Shown here: positions 33,536-41,804 of the stretch, one piece after another
How the letters are laid out: each line of letters begins with the position of its first letter
How positions within the stretch are numbered: position 1 is the stretch's first letter
Assembly: GCA_016794665.1 (NCBI GenBank)
Contig: JAEUHB010000347.1
Coordinates: 1 to 45,895 of the forward strand
Direction of reading: 5' to 3'
Source of the DNA: Opitutaceae bacterium
Lineage (GTDB): Bacteria > Verrucomicrobiota > Verrucomicrobiia > Opitutales > Opitutaceae
DNA: 45,895 nucleotides
The notes under the pieces: model-generated
Told to the model about the DNA's origin: nothing
What the model saw: only the letters and a program-made list of their open reading frames with translations
The model's database searches: none
Position numbers and translations under genes: made by a program

Positions 33536-33563
33536 AAAGCCGAAGGCGGGCGCCTCCGGCTTT
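33536..33563 (-). terminator. Hairpin terminator between sulfatase and VPDSG-like gene
   Basis: AAAGCCGAAGGCG (33536-33548) pairs with CGCCTCCGGCTTT (33551-33563) with a single mismatch. On the minus strand the stem is followed by a T-rich stretch (TTTCTGCTTTTC), so it best serves the minus-strand gene ending at 33591. It may also halt the sulfatase transcript from the other side. Confidence 0.65.
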
Positions 33564-33590
33564 CGGTTCGTTGGTATTGGCGTGGGTTGC

Positions 33591-34205
33591 TCAGACCATC
33601 CGGCGGCGCAGAACGCCGAGGCCGGCGAGCGCCGCAAACAGGAGGACTGCCGTGGAGCCAGCATCGGGTGCGCCGACCGGGCCGACCGTTGCCACGATGT
33701 TGTCGTAGGCGACGGAATTCGGGAAGGCAGTTGAACCGCCATTCATCACAACCGAGGCGATTGAGGCGCTCGAAAGAGCGAGGGTTAGGGAGTGGAAGCC
33801 CGCTGGAGAGTTAGGGAGGGTAAGAGATGTCGTCCCGAGGACTGCTCCCGTGCCGCCAGCCCCTGCATACGCAGTAAGCGTCAGAGTATCGACGTCCGAC
33901 ACGGCAAAGTCTCCCATATCGACGCTGAAGCTGGAAATCAGCGCGCTGAAATCGACGATGAATGCGCCGGCGGAGGTATTATTGAAAGGCGATAGGGTGC
34001 GGGTTCCAAACGCAGGAAAGTCGCTGCGAATCTCGAAAGCGAGGCCGCCTACTCGGGTGAAAGTGGCGGTCAAGCCAGAGTCGGACTGCACCAAGCTGGT
34101 GATACCGGATACGACTGAGGTGCCCTCGAAGTTGAACGTGGCGGCGGAGGCCGACAGTGCGGTGCCAGCAACGAGCGCGGCGGTGATTTTGAGCAGTGAT
34201 TTCAT
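33591..34205 (-). CDS. Exported protein with VPDSG-CTERM-like sorting tail
   Basis: A 204-residue protein: signal peptide MKSLLKITAALVAGTALSASA, a beta-rich, Ser/Thr-rich middle, and a C-terminal sorting signal GAPDAGSTAVLLFAALAGLGVLRRRMV. The tail has the three parts of PEP-CTERM/VPDSG-CTERM signals: short motif, helix, Arg cluster. The motif reads A-P-D-A-G-S-T rather than V-P-D-S-G-S-T. Such proteins are processed by exosortase-type enzymes and tied to extracellular polysaccharide in Verrucomicrobia. The middle (SDFPAFGTRTLSPFNN, VDMGDFAVSDVDTLTLTAYAG) resembles surface-matrix proteins of this kind. ATG at 34205 starts the signal peptide. No exosortase is in the window. Confidence 0.83.
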   Translation of the reverse strand: MKSLLKITAALVAGTALSASAATFNFEGTSVVSGITSLVQSDSGLTATFTRVGGLAFEIRSDFPAFGTRTLSPFNNTSAGAFIVDFSALISSFSVDMGDFAVSDVDTLTLTAYAGAGGTGAVLGTTSLTLPNSPAGFHSLTLALSSASIASVVMNGGSTAFPNSVAYDNIVATVGPVGAPDAGSTAVLLFAALAGLGVLRRRMV

Positions 34206-34301
34206 GGTTGGACTGAGTGGTTGGGGTTGAACGCCTGCGACGTGGGCGACGCCGGCTCGATCTCGGCCTGCTCGAAGTGAGCCAAGATACGCTCTGCAGA
34301 G

Positions 34302-34331
34302 CTTATAAAATCGTAACACGCTGTTATTCAA
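34302..34331 (-). promoter_or_regulatory. Candidate sigma-70 promoter of the VPDSG-like gene
   Basis: Read on the minus strand, TTGAAT (-35) is followed after 18 bases by TATAAG (-10), about 100 bases upstream of the start at 34205. This lies in the only locally AT-rich stretch of the 34206-34436 intergenic region. Somewhat nearer the gene, TGGCTC-N5-GAGCA (34269-34284) has sigma-54-like GG/GC spacing but lacks the TTGC match. Confidence 0.5.
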
Positions 34332-34394
34332 GCTGCGGCTGGATAATATTTTCCAGGCACGCGGTAATTCAGCGACTGCGGGGAAATTCGGGAA

Positions 34395-34436
34395 TGTAAG
34401 TTTTCCTTACACCGCGGCCGATTCCGACTGCCGCGG
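34395..34436 (-). terminator. Paired hairpins after the SGNH esterase gene
   Basis: Directly after the esterase stop (34437), CCGCGGC (34412-34418) and GCCGCGG (34430-34436) form a 7-bp GC stem. Next to it TGTAAG (34395-34400) and CTTACA (34406-34411) form a 6-bp stem with loop TTTTC. There is no long T run, so termination is only likely. The second repeat could equally be an operator for the minus-strand gene at 34205. Confidence 0.4.
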
Positions 34437-35177
34437 CTATCGTGCGATCAGCCAGGCCGCCAGGGGTGGCGATGTCCCCCGGATTTCAATCGCCGCCAAT
34501 TCGGCCACCTTCGCGGCACCGGCGGTGACGAAGTGAGTGTCGTCCTTTCGGCCCTCGGGGATCTTTGGGTGCGCGCCGGGCTCGATCCACATGAAGAATT
34601 TTCGCGAGGGCTCGTCGCCGGCCTCGCGCAGCCACCGGGCCGTGGCGAGCTCGAGCTCGAGCAGCGCGACCCGCTCTTCCTTCGCGACGGCGCGGATCGC
34701 GTCGGGGTAGGCGCCGTGCGTCATCGTGAGCTGGCCGGTGCGGTCGAATTTTCGGCGGCATACGGGCGTCGCGAGGATCGGCGTGGCCTTTTTCGCGCGC
34801 ACGTCGCGCACAAAACGCCGGAGATTCTCCGGAAACGTCGTCTTCGGATCGGTGCCGCGCTTCGGGTCCTCGACCTTTTCGTCGTTGTGGCTGAACTGGA
34901 TGATCACGAAGTCGCCGGCGCGGGTCTCGGCGAGGAGCTTCTCCCAACGACCTTCGTCAATGAAGCTCTTGGTGCTGCGGCCGTTCATCGCGTGGTTGCG
35001 CACGGCGACGCCCGGCTTGAAGTGGGCGCCGAGCGCCATGCCCCAGCCGCGCTCGGGGAGGTCGAGTTGCTTGTCAGCCATCGTCGAATCGCCGGCGAGC
35101 AGGATGCGCGGCGGCTCCGCGGCCGCGGCGAGGGAAACGGTCAGCAGGGCAAGGGTGACGAGTGGGCGAACGTGCAT
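34437..35177 (-). CDS. Exported SGNH hydrolase, rhamnogalacturonan acetylesterase-like
   Basis: A 246-residue secreted esterase with signal peptide MHVRPLVTLALLTVSLAAA. The four SGNH blocks are visible: LLAGDSTMAD with the nucleophile Ser near residue 31, the oxyanion Gly in NHAMNGRSTKSF, QFSHNDEK with Asn, and DDTHFV with the catalytic Asp/His. The ordering and the NGRSTKSF motif are those of rhamnogalacturonan acetylesterases, which deacetylate pectic polymers; xylan or other acetyl-glycans are alternatives. It starts 12 bases after the dehydratase gene on the same strand, so it is probably the third gene of an operon. Confidence 0.87.
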   Translation of the reverse strand: MHVRPLVTLALLTVSLAAAAEPPRILLAGDSTMADKQLDLPERGWGMALGAHFKPGVAVRNHAMNGRSTKSFIDEGRWEKLLAETRAGDFVIIQFSHNDEKVEDPKRGTDPKTTFPENLRRFVRDVRAKKATPILATPVCRRKFDRTGQLTMTHGAYPDAIRAVAKEERVALLELELATARWLREAGDEPSRKFFMWIEPGAHPKIPEGRKDDTHFVTAGAAKVAELAAIEIRGTSPPLAAWLIAR

Positions 35178-35189
35178 GGGTGAACAAAT

Positions 35190-36149
35190 CTACCTTTTCC
35201 ACCAAGGCAGCGCGTCGAGGTCGACGTTGCCACCGGTGAGGATGAGGCCGACGCGGAGGCCGCGCACGGCGCAGACGCCGCTGTCGACCGCGGCATAGGG
35301 CACGGCGCCGCTGGGCTCGACCACAACGCGCAGGTTTTCCCAGAGCTGGCGCATCGCGGCGACGATCGCGGGCTCGGTCACGGTCACGACGTCGTCGACG
35401 TGGCGGCGGATGATGGCGAAATTCTCCTCGCCGATCGTGGTGCGCAGGCCGTCGGCGATGGTGTCGATTTTCGCGGCCGGCATGATCGTGCCGGCGCGGA
35501 AGGACTGGGCGGCGTCGTTGGCGCCGAGCGGCTCGACCGCGATGACGTGTGCGGCGGGCCGCAGGGACTTCACCGCGACCGCGGTGCCGGAAAGCAGGCC
35601 GCCGCCGCCGACCGGGCAGAGCACGAGATCCAAGCCGGGCACGTCTTCAAGCAGCTCAAGCGCGGCGGTGCCCTGGCCGGCCATCACATGGTAGTTGGTG
35701 AACGGATGGATGAGCGTGGCGCCGGTCTCCGCGATGATGCGCGCGCACGCGGCCTCGCGGGCGGCTTGCGTCGGCTCGCACAGCGCCACGCGGGCCCCGT
35801 AGCTCTCGACGTTGCGGATCTTCACCGCCGGGGCGTTCGCCGGCATCACGATCGTGGCGGGGATGCCGCGGAGGCGAGCCGCGCGGGCGAGCGCGGCGCC
35901 ATGGTTGCCGGACGAATGGGTGCAGACGCCGCGCCGCGCGTCGGCGTCGGTGAGGGCGAAGACGGCGTTGGCCGCCCCGCGGGCCTTGAACGCGCCGACT
36001 TGCTGGAGGTTCTCGCACTTGAAGAAAAGCGCGGCGCCGGCGGCGGCGTTGAGCTCGTCGTTCGTGAGCACGGGCGTGCGGCGCACATGCGGGGCTATGC
36101 GCGCATGCGCCGTGCGAATGTCAGCCAACGTGAGGTCCGAAGGGTTCAT
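35190..36149 (-). CDS. Threonine/serine dehydratase-like PLP enzyme
   Basis: A 319-residue fold-type II PLP enzyme. KCENLQQVGAFKARGAANA holds the Schiff-base Lys near residue 56, SSGNHGAALA binds the PLP region, and PVGGGGLLSG is the phosphate-binding loop. The protein lacks the C-terminal ACT-like regulatory domain of biosynthetic IlvA, so it resembles catabolic threonine dehydratase or serine racemase/dehydratase. It removes ammonia from Thr or Ser, giving 2-oxobutanoate or pyruvate. Its start overlaps the stop of the M20 amidohydrolase gene by 4 bases; the esterase gene follows. Exact substrate preference cannot be read from the sequence. Confidence 0.9.
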   Translation of the reverse strand: MNPSDLTLADIRTAHARIAPHVRRTPVLTNDELNAAAGAALFFKCENLQQVGAFKARGAANAVFALTDADARRGVCTHSSGNHGAALARAARLRGIPATIVMPANAPAVKIRNVESYGARVALCEPTQAAREAACARIIAETGATLIHPFTNYHVMAGQGTAALELLEDVPGLDLVLCPVGGGGLLSGTAVAVKSLRPAAHVIAVEPLGANDAAQSFRAGTIMPAAKIDTIADGLRTTIGEENFAIIRRHVDDVVTVTEPAIVAAMRQLWENLRVVVEPSGAVPYAAVDSGVCAVRGLRVGLILTGGNVDLDALPWWKR

Positions 36150-37432
36150 GTGACGGCGAGCAAATCGCGGGCGATGGCGGCGTGGAGGGCGACAGCCCGC
36201 GGCAGCGCGGCCTCGTCGATGTCAAAACGCGGGTGGTGGTGCCCGGCGGGCAGCGGCGTGCCGACCATCACGTAGGTCGCGGCGCCGCCGCGGGCTTGGA
36301 CGGCATCCATCATGAAGGTGGCGTCCTCGCTCGCGCCGAGCGGCGCATACTCGACGATGCGCGGCGCATGGATGGCGGCGGCGGCCCGTCGCACGGCCGC
36401 GCGCGCCGCGTCGTCGCACGGGGCGCTGATGGACTCGCCGACATTCTCCACCGTGGCCTCCACACCGTGCATCGCGGCGGCGGCACGGAGCACGCGCTCG
36501 GCCTCGCCGGCCATCCACCGGCAGATGGCGGTCGTCGCGCCCCGCACCTCCAGTTTCAACGCGGCGCGGTCGGGCACGATGTTGCGGCCGGTGCCGCCGG
36601 AGAGCTGGCCGACGTTGACGCGCGAGGCGCCTTCGCCGTGGCGCGAGATGGCGTGGAGCTGCACGGTGGCGGTGGCGGCGGCGAGGAGGGCGTTGCGGCC
36701 GAGGTGCGGATCGACGCCGGCATGCGCGGCGGTGCCGCGGAACGCCGCGTCGAGCTTGATCGTCGCGAGGATGCGATCGGTGCCGCACGCGATCGCGCCG
36801 GTCTCGGTGAGCGCGATGCCGAGGTGCGTGGCGAAATAGTAGTCCACGTCGGCGACCACGCCGGCCTCCACCATGGACTTGGCGCCGCGGCAGCCTTCCT
36901 CGGCGGGCTGGAAGATCAGTTTGATTTTCCCGCGCCAGTCGCGGGCCAGCGCGGGCAGGGTGGACGCGAGGCCGAGCCCGATGGCGGTGTGACCGTCATG
37001 GCCGCACGCGTGCATGCGGCCGGGGCGGGTGGAGGAGAACTGGTCGCGCACGGGCACGTGCGCGGAATCGTCACTCTCGCGCACCGGGAGCGCATCCATG
37101 TCCACGCGAAAGGCGACCGTCGGCCCAGGCCGCCCGGTGTCGAGCGTGCCGACGACGCCGGTGAGCCCTTCGCCGAAGCGCACCACCCACTCGGGGTCGG
37201 CGCCGTCGCGGAGCGCCTCGGCGCGTGCGGCCGCGATCTCGGCGGCGGGCGGGACCTCGGTGCGGGCCGCCGCACGCATGACCTCGGCGCCGGCGGCGAC
37301 GCGCCAGCCGAACTTCTCCAATTCCGTCGCGACGCGCGCGGCGGTGCGAAACTCGCAAAAACCGAGCTCCGGATGGCGGTGGAAATCGCGGCGCCACGCG
37401 GAAAGCTGGGCGGGGAGTGAGGCCGGAGACAT
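36146..37432 (-). CDS. M20D-family amidohydrolase
   Basis: A 428-residue cytoplasmic metallohydrolase that splits amide bonds of N-acyl amino acids or related compounds. RRDFHRHPELGF opens the fold, MHACGHDGHTAIGLGLA carries metal ligands, FQPAEEGCRGAKSMVEAGV holds the catalytic Glu pair, and GTAAHAGVDPHLGRNALLAAA begins the dimerisation domain. The C-terminal GASEDATFMM and PAGHHHPRFDIDE supply the last ligands. The insert around residues 45-80 (a charged Ala/Glu-rich helix) recalls aminobenzoyl-glutamate hydrolase AbgB. ATG at 37432 is chosen because similarity starts there; the open frame extends upstream to 37744. It overlaps the dehydratase gene by 4 bases. Confidence 0.9.
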   Translation of the reverse strand: MSPASLPAQLSAWRRDFHRHPELGFCEFRTAARVATELEKFGWRVAAGAEVMRAAARTEVPPAAEIAAARAEALRDGADPEWVVRFGEGLTGVVGTLDTGRPGPTVAFRVDMDALPVRESDDSAHVPVRDQFSSTRPGRMHACGHDGHTAIGLGLASTLPALARDWRGKIKLIFQPAEEGCRGAKSMVEAGVVADVDYYFATHLGIALTETGAIACGTDRILATIKLDAAFRGTAAHAGVDPHLGRNALLAAATATVQLHAISRHGEGASRVNVGQLSGGTGRNIVPDRAALKLEVRGATTAICRWMAGEAERVLRAAAAMHGVEATVENVGESISAPCDDAARAAVRRAAAAIHAPRIVEYAPLGASEDATFMMDAVQARGGAATYVMVGTPLPAGHHHPRFDIDEAALPRAVALHAAIARDLLAVT

Positions 37433-37522
37433 GCAGGCGAGGAAAGCGAAGCCGCCTCGTTTGGCGAGCGCGACCGCGAAGGCGGGTTTGCGTTTCGCGC
37501 CGGCGGCCGCAGGCTCGCGCGC

Positions 37523-37912
37523 ATGGTCAAGAAACTCCTCCACACCCGGATGCGGGTGAACGACGTCGAGCGCACCGTGAAATTCTACCAGGACGCGCTC
37601 GGCCTCACGATTGCGCGCCGCAGCATCTCGCCGCGCGGCGCGCAGATCGTCTTCCTCGCCACGCCCAACAGCGACGAGGAGATCGAGATTTGCCAGATGC
37701 CGTCGGGGGCGCCGCCGGTGCAGGTGCAGCCGGACCTGATGCACCTCGCGTTCGAGGTGGAGAGCCTCGCGGAGTTTGCCCGGCAGGCGACCGCCCGCGG
37801 CTTTCCGCTCAGCGACGGACCCACGCCGCTGAGCAGCGGCGGGGTGATCGGGTTCATCGACGCGCCCGAAGGCTACGAGATCGAGCTGATCGAGCGGCCG
37901 AAGAAAAAGTGA
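37523..37912 (+). CDS. Glyoxalase-fold (VOC) protein, lactoylglutathione lyase-like
   Basis: A 129-residue protein close to bacterial glyoxalase I. KKLLHTRMRVNDVERTVKFYQDALGL opens with the first metal His (residue 7). Glu in EEIEICQ, His in LMHLAFEVE and Glu in GYEIELIER complete a four-residue metal site. The spacing and length fit GloA, which turns the methylglyoxal-glutathione adduct into lactoylglutathione, but a fosfomycin-resistance or other VOC role is not excluded. It is divergent from the M20D gene across 90 bases. The DUF6498-like gene starts 2 bases after its stop, so the two are co-transcribed. Confidence 0.87.
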   Translation: MVKKLLHTRMRVNDVERTVKFYQDALGLTIARRSISPRGAQIVFLATPNSDEEIEICQMPSGAPPVQVQPDLMHLAFEVESLAEFARQATARGFPLSDGPTPLSSGGVIGFIDAPEGYEIELIERPKKK

Positions 37913-37914
37913 AC

Positions 37915-38673
37915 ATGGGCGCCGCCGCGCCGCAGTCCGCGCCCCCAGGGTCTTCCGCGCCCGCGCCGAGCTGGCTGGATGCCGCGGGCTTCGCCGTCGG
38001 GCTTGGGCTCGCGTGGCGGCAGGGCTGGAAGACCGCGGACCTCGTGTGGAGTCTCTGGCTCTCGAGCCTCGTGGTCGGCTACGCGAACATCGTGTGGAAC
38101 ATCGTCGGGCCCGTGGGTGTGGAGCTGCCGCAACTCTGGCGCGACCGCGCGCTGCTGAAGCAATCGCCGGTGCTGACCGTGCTCGGCATGCTGATCGTGG
38201 CGGGTGGCGGGCTCTTCATGCTGGCATTTTTCAGCGTGCACTTCGGCGGTTTTCATTTCGGGCATTCGCTCTTCCTTGCGCAGTTTTTCCCGGTCGTGCC
38301 CGGCGACGACGTCCCGCCGTGGGCCACGTATCGCGAGGTCGTGGCGCGCTACTGGCTTTGGCTGCCGGTGGCATTTCTCGCGGAGCGCGCGGCGTTTCGC
38401 CGGCCGGAGAGCGGCGTGCCGCGTGCGGGCGATACGGCCGTGACGCCCGAGGCCATCCGCCGGCGCAAGGCGGCCTCGGCCGCGGCGGGCGCGACGATGA
38501 TGGCGCCCTACAAAAACGTGATCCGGATGCACCTCCTGATTTTCTTCTTCGCGGGCGCGCACTACGCCGGGCTTGAGAACTTTTGGGTCTATGCGGTCGT
38601 GTATGCGGTCTACTTCTGCCCGTGGCGCTGGCTTTGGTCGAGAGTCGTGCCGTCGCGCGCGGCTCGTTCGTAA
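37915..38673 (+). CDS. DUF6498-like integral membrane protein
   Basis: A 252-residue membrane protein with about five to six helices. The central motif FSVHFGGFHFGHSLFLAQFFP, and the preceding WSLWLSSLVVGYANIVWNI, match the style of DUF6498 proteins. The function is unknown. A conserved-looking HLLIFFFAGAHYAGL lies near the C terminus. ATG at 37915 follows the glyoxalase stop by 2 bases; the open frame extends back in the wrong context. Its last 64 bases overlap the end of the minus-strand DNA glycosylase gene. Confidence 0.75.
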   Translation: MGAAAPQSAPPGSSAPAPSWLDAAGFAVGLGLAWRQGWKTADLVWSLWLSSLVVGYANIVWNIVGPVGVELPQLWRDRALLKQSPVLTVLGMLIVAGGGLFMLAFFSVHFGGFHFGHSLFLAQFFPVVPGDDVPPWATYREVVARYWLWLPVAFLAERAAFRRPESGVPRAGDTAVTPEAIRRRKAASAAAGATMMAPYKNVIRMHLLIFFFAGAHYAGLENFWVYAVVYAVYFCPWRWLWSRVVPSRAARS

Positions 38674-39572
38674 GCGAAGAGATACTGCTGCGCGAGCCCG
38701 GCGAGCGGGCCGAAGTGGGCGCGGCCGAACTGCGCGACCTGCGCGGGCTTCCAGCCGTCGAGACCATAGCGCCGCGCGAGGGCCTGCAGGATCCATGTGT
38801 CGACGGGAAAGGCCTCGAGCCGGCCGGCGCCGAAGAGGAGGACGCAGTCCGCGATTTTTTCGCCGACGCCCGGGAGCGAGCAGAGGCGCTCCTTGGCGAG
38901 CGGGTAGGGCGTGGCTTCCGTTTCCTCGAGCCAGCCGGGATGGGCGGCGAGAAATTGCGCGGTCTGGGAAATGTAGCGGGAGCGAAAGCCGAGCAGGCAG
39001 GCGCGGAGATCGGATTCGGGGATCGTCGCGAGTTCGGGCCACGTCGGGAGCGCGTGCAGCGTAGCGGAAACCGTGCGGTTTTCGCCGGATGACGAAACGC
39101 TCACGCGTTCCGCTACCGGCCGGCCGTGCCGCTCGGCGAGCAGCGCGAGCATCTGCTTGATTTGGACGATCTGCTTCGTCGCGCTGCACAGGAAGCCGAG
39201 GAGCGTTTCGCCAAAGGGCTGGCGCAGGATGCGCAGGCCGGGAAACGCGGCGAGGCACTGCGCGAGGTGCGCGTCGCTGCGCCGCGGGAGCGAATCCGCG
39301 AGCGCCGCGAAATCACGATCGAGGCCGAGGTAGTGCGGCAGCGCAGCGGCCACCCGCGGAGCGAGCGGTGCGGGTGCGCGCCAGACGAGACAGCCATCCG
39401 GGTCGCGCTGGATCTGCGCGATGCAGTCGCCCCACACGCCAAGCCAGGAGTCGTCGGACTGGCGGTGCCACCGGAAGGCCTGGCCGCCGTCGAGCGTCTC
39501 GGCGAGGACGGCTGGCGGCATCGCGGGCGCGCCGGCGAGCGGCCGCCACGCGGACCAGCCGCTCGCGATCAC
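38610..39572 (-). CDS. 8-oxoguanine DNA glycosylase (OGG1-type, HhH-GPD family)
   Basis: A 320-residue base-excision repair enzyme. The N-terminal part has LDGGQAFRWHRQSDDSWLGV, the OGG-N region. The helix-hairpin-helix LPGVGEKIADCVLLF carries the catalytic Lys near residue 239, and EAFPVDTWI the catalytic Asp near 258; the 19-residue spacing equals that of human OGG1 (Lys249/Asp268). It should remove 8-oxoguanine opposite cytosine and cut the strand. GTG at 39572 is chosen since it forms a GTGA overlap with the stop of the upstream gene; ATG-type alternatives (MPPAVL, residue 18) are possible. The last 17 codons overlap the convergent DUF6498-like gene. Confidence 0.9.
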   Translation of the reverse strand: MIASGWSAWRPLAGAPAMPPAVLAETLDGGQAFRWHRQSDDSWLGVWGDCIAQIQRDPDGCLVWRAPAPLAPRVAAALPHYLGLDRDFAALADSLPRRSDAHLAQCLAAFPGLRILRQPFGETLLGFLCSATKQIVQIKQMLALLAERHGRPVAERVSVSSSGENRTVSATLHALPTWPELATIPESDLRACLLGFRSRYISQTAQFLAAHPGWLEETEATPYPLAKERLCSLPGVGEKIADCVLLFGAGRLEAFPVDTWILQALARRYGLDGWKPAQVAQFGRAHFGPLAGLAQQYLFAYERAARDGTTLDQSQRHGQK

Positions 39573-40039
39573 TTCGCCGGCTTTTCCCACAGGAAGCTCT
39601 TGTGCTCCGCGAGCACGCGACCGTCGGCCGCGAGGAGCGCGATCTTCCAGGCGACGGGGCTCGCGGCTTTGCCGCCCGGCCAGTCGGCGCCGGTCAGGCC
39701 CACGTTCAGCGCGGTTTCGCTCGTCGTCGGAGCGAAGGGAAACGTGAAGACCTTGGCCTCCGGGTGATCGGGGCGGATGACGCTGACGGCGATTTTCGCC
39801 GCGGACTGCGCGGCGGACTTCACGCGCACGAGGAAGTAGTAGCCCTCCCGCGTCGCCGGCTGGGTGCGGAGAATCGGCTCGCGCACCGAGGCCTCTTCGC
39901 CGCCGAAATACTCGCGGATGCGATCGAAGGATGCGGCGTCGCGCCAGCCGGGCCAGACGCGGACGAACTCCGCTTCCGCGGCGATCGCGGGGGCCGTGAG
40001 CGCAAAGGTGAGGAGTATTCCGAGGAGCGAGAATCGCAT
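39569..40039 (-). CDS. Small exported protein of unknown function
   Basis: A 156-residue protein with a signal peptide (MRFSLLGILLTFALTAPAIAAE) and a compact beta-rich domain: FVRVWPGWRDAASFDRIREYFGG, then GYYFLVRVKS, and the C-terminal WKIALLAADGRVLAEHKSFLW. No family was recognised. Translation is coupled to the downstream DNA glycosylase by a 4-base overlap, and the oligopeptide-binding gene ends 51 bases upstream on the same strand, so the three may form one transcript. A periplasmic role is inferred from the signal only. Confidence 0.7.
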   Translation of the reverse strand: MRFSLLGILLTFALTAPAIAAEAEFVRVWPGWRDAASFDRIREYFGGEEASVREPILRTQPATREGYYFLVRVKSAAQSAAKIAVSVIRPDHPEAKVFTFPFAPTTSETALNVGLTGADWPGGKAASPVAWKIALLAADGRVLAEHKSFLWEKPAK

Positions 40040-40090
40040 GACAGAAACGTGAGCGAGGGCGGATGTGGCTTCGACAACGAAATCGCGTCG

Positions 40091-41719
40091 TCAATTCCGG
40101 AGCTCGATGAGCTGGTAACGGTGGATGCCCATCGGGGCGGGCTCCCAGTTCTTCACGGCGGGGTGGAGGAGATAGGTGCGCGCGCCGTGGTAGAGCGGCG
40201 CCAGGCCGGCGTCGTCGAGCAGCAGGGCCTCCGCCTCGCGCAGCAGGGCGAAGCGCGCGGCGGGGTCGATCGCCGCGGAGGCTTGGTCGAGCAGCCGGTC
40301 AAACGTCGGGTTGGTCCAGCCGCTCGAGTTGATCGCCACGCCGCCGCGGAAGGGATCGAGGAAATTGGTCGGGTCCGGGAAATCCGCGGTCCAGCCGCGG
40401 ATCGCGATCAAGTGGCGCAGGCTGTTTTGCGTCTCGATCCAGGTTTTCTGCTCAGAGGGCTCGATGCTGATGCGCACGCCCAGCTCGCGTTGCCACATCG
40501 CCTGGATGACCTCGGCGACCTTGGGCATCGCGGCGTCGTTGCGGACGAGGAGGGGCAGGACGGGAAAGCCCTTGCCGCCGGGAAAGCCTGCCTCCGCGAG
40601 CAAGGCGCGCGCGGCGGCGACGTCGTCGCGCTGGCCGGCGGGTGCGGTGTAGCCGCCGCAGTTGGGCGGCACGAGCGTGCGCGCGGGCGCGCGGGCGTCG
40701 GTGAACACCGTCCGGGTAATCGCCGCGCGGTCGAGGGCGAGCGCGAGCGCGCGGCGGACCCGGGCATCCGTGAACGGCGCCTTGGTGGCGTTGAAGTTCA
40801 CGTAGAACGTCGAAAGTTGGGGATCGAGGCGCAGGCTGGCCGGCGACTCGGCGCGGTAGGCGGGGATCTTCGAGGGCGGCATGTCGAACGTGACGTGCAG
40901 CTGACCGGCGCGGAAGTTGAGTTCCTCGGTGTCGGATTTCTCGACCGGGAAAAAAGTGACGCTCTCGAGCCGGTTTTGCGCGGCGCCCCAGTAGTGCGGG
41001 TTTTTGCCGGCGACCACACGCGCGCCGGGCCGCCACTCGACCAGGGTGAAGGCGCCGTTGCCCACGAGCCGGCCCGGCCGCGCCCACGGCGAGGTGCGGT
41101 CGCCGGCGCCGCCGGCCTGCTCGACGGAGGCGCGGTGCACGGGCATCACCGTGACGAGGATGGTGAGGATGTGCGGCGCGGGGCGCGCGAGGGTGATGCG
41201 CAGCGTGGCATCGTCGATTGCCGCGATGCCGACGGTGGAGAAGTCCTTCGATTTGCCCGTGGTGAAGGCCTCGGCGCCGCGAATGGGCCAGAGCATGTAG
41301 GCGTAGGAGGACGCGAGCGCGGGGGAAAGAAAGCGCTCAAACGACCAGACGAAATCCCGCGCGGTCACGCGGTCGCCGTTGGACCACTTGGCGTGGGCGC
41401 GCAGATGAAACGTGTAGGTGAGCCCGTCGGGCGACACGTCCCAGCGCTCGGCGGTGCCGGGCACGGCGGCGGCGGTCTTTTCATCGAAAGCCGTCAGGCC
41501 CTCGAAGAGTGCGGCGACGATGTTGACCTCGGTGGACGAGTCGACGAGGTGCGGATCGAAGGTCGCGGGTTCGTTCTGGTTGCCGAGCAGGAGAGTCCGC
41601 GTGCGGACGCCCGCGTCCGCGGGGCGTTCGCGCTTGGCGCAACCGGCTTCGCCGAGGGCTACGCAGGTCAAGACGGTGGCAAGGGCGATTCCTAACGAAA
41701 CCGACGGGCGGGAAGGCAT
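40091..41719 (-). CDS. Oligopeptide-binding lipoprotein of an ABC importer (SBP_bac_5/OppA family)
   Basis: A 542-residue periplasmic binding lipoprotein. Signal sequence MPSRPSVSLGIALATVLTCVALGEAGC ends in a lipobox-type Cys near residue 27. LLLGNQNEPATFDPHLVDSSTEVNIVAALFEGLTAFD is the classic start of OppA/DppA proteins, followed by YTFHLRAHAKWSNGDRVTARDFVWSFER. Later segments (FYVNFNATKAPFTDARVRRALALALDR) also match. It captures peptides for uptake, but no permease or ATPase genes are nearby, so its transporter is encoded elsewhere. ATG at 41719 is chosen for the signal peptide. It is divergent from the ECF sigma gene across 85 bases. Confidence 0.92.
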   Translation of the reverse strand: MPSRPSVSLGIALATVLTCVALGEAGCAKRERPADAGVRTRTLLLGNQNEPATFDPHLVDSSTEVNIVAALFEGLTAFDEKTAAAVPGTAERWDVSPDGLTYTFHLRAHAKWSNGDRVTARDFVWSFERFLSPALASSYAYMLWPIRGAEAFTTGKSKDFSTVGIAAIDDATLRITLARPAPHILTILVTVMPVHRASVEQAGGAGDRTSPWARPGRLVGNGAFTLVEWRPGARVVAGKNPHYWGAAQNRLESVTFFPVEKSDTEELNFRAGQLHVTFDMPPSKIPAYRAESPASLRLDPQLSTFYVNFNATKAPFTDARVRRALALALDRAAITRTVFTDARAPARTLVPPNCGGYTAPAGQRDDVAAARALLAEAGFPGGKGFPVLPLLVRNDAAMPKVAEVIQAMWQRELGVRISIEPSEQKTWIETQNSLRHLIAIRGWTADFPDPTNFLDPFRGGVAINSSGWTNPTFDRLLDQASAAIDPAARFALLREAEALLLDDAGLAPLYHGARTYLLHPAVKNWEPAPMGIHRYQLIELRN

Positions 41720-41804
41720 GTCCCACGGAAACCCTGGCTCGCGCCGCAGGCAAAAATCTTTTCTAAGAAAGCCACGCCTCGGGCGTCTAACCGGAAGAAC
41801 CCCC

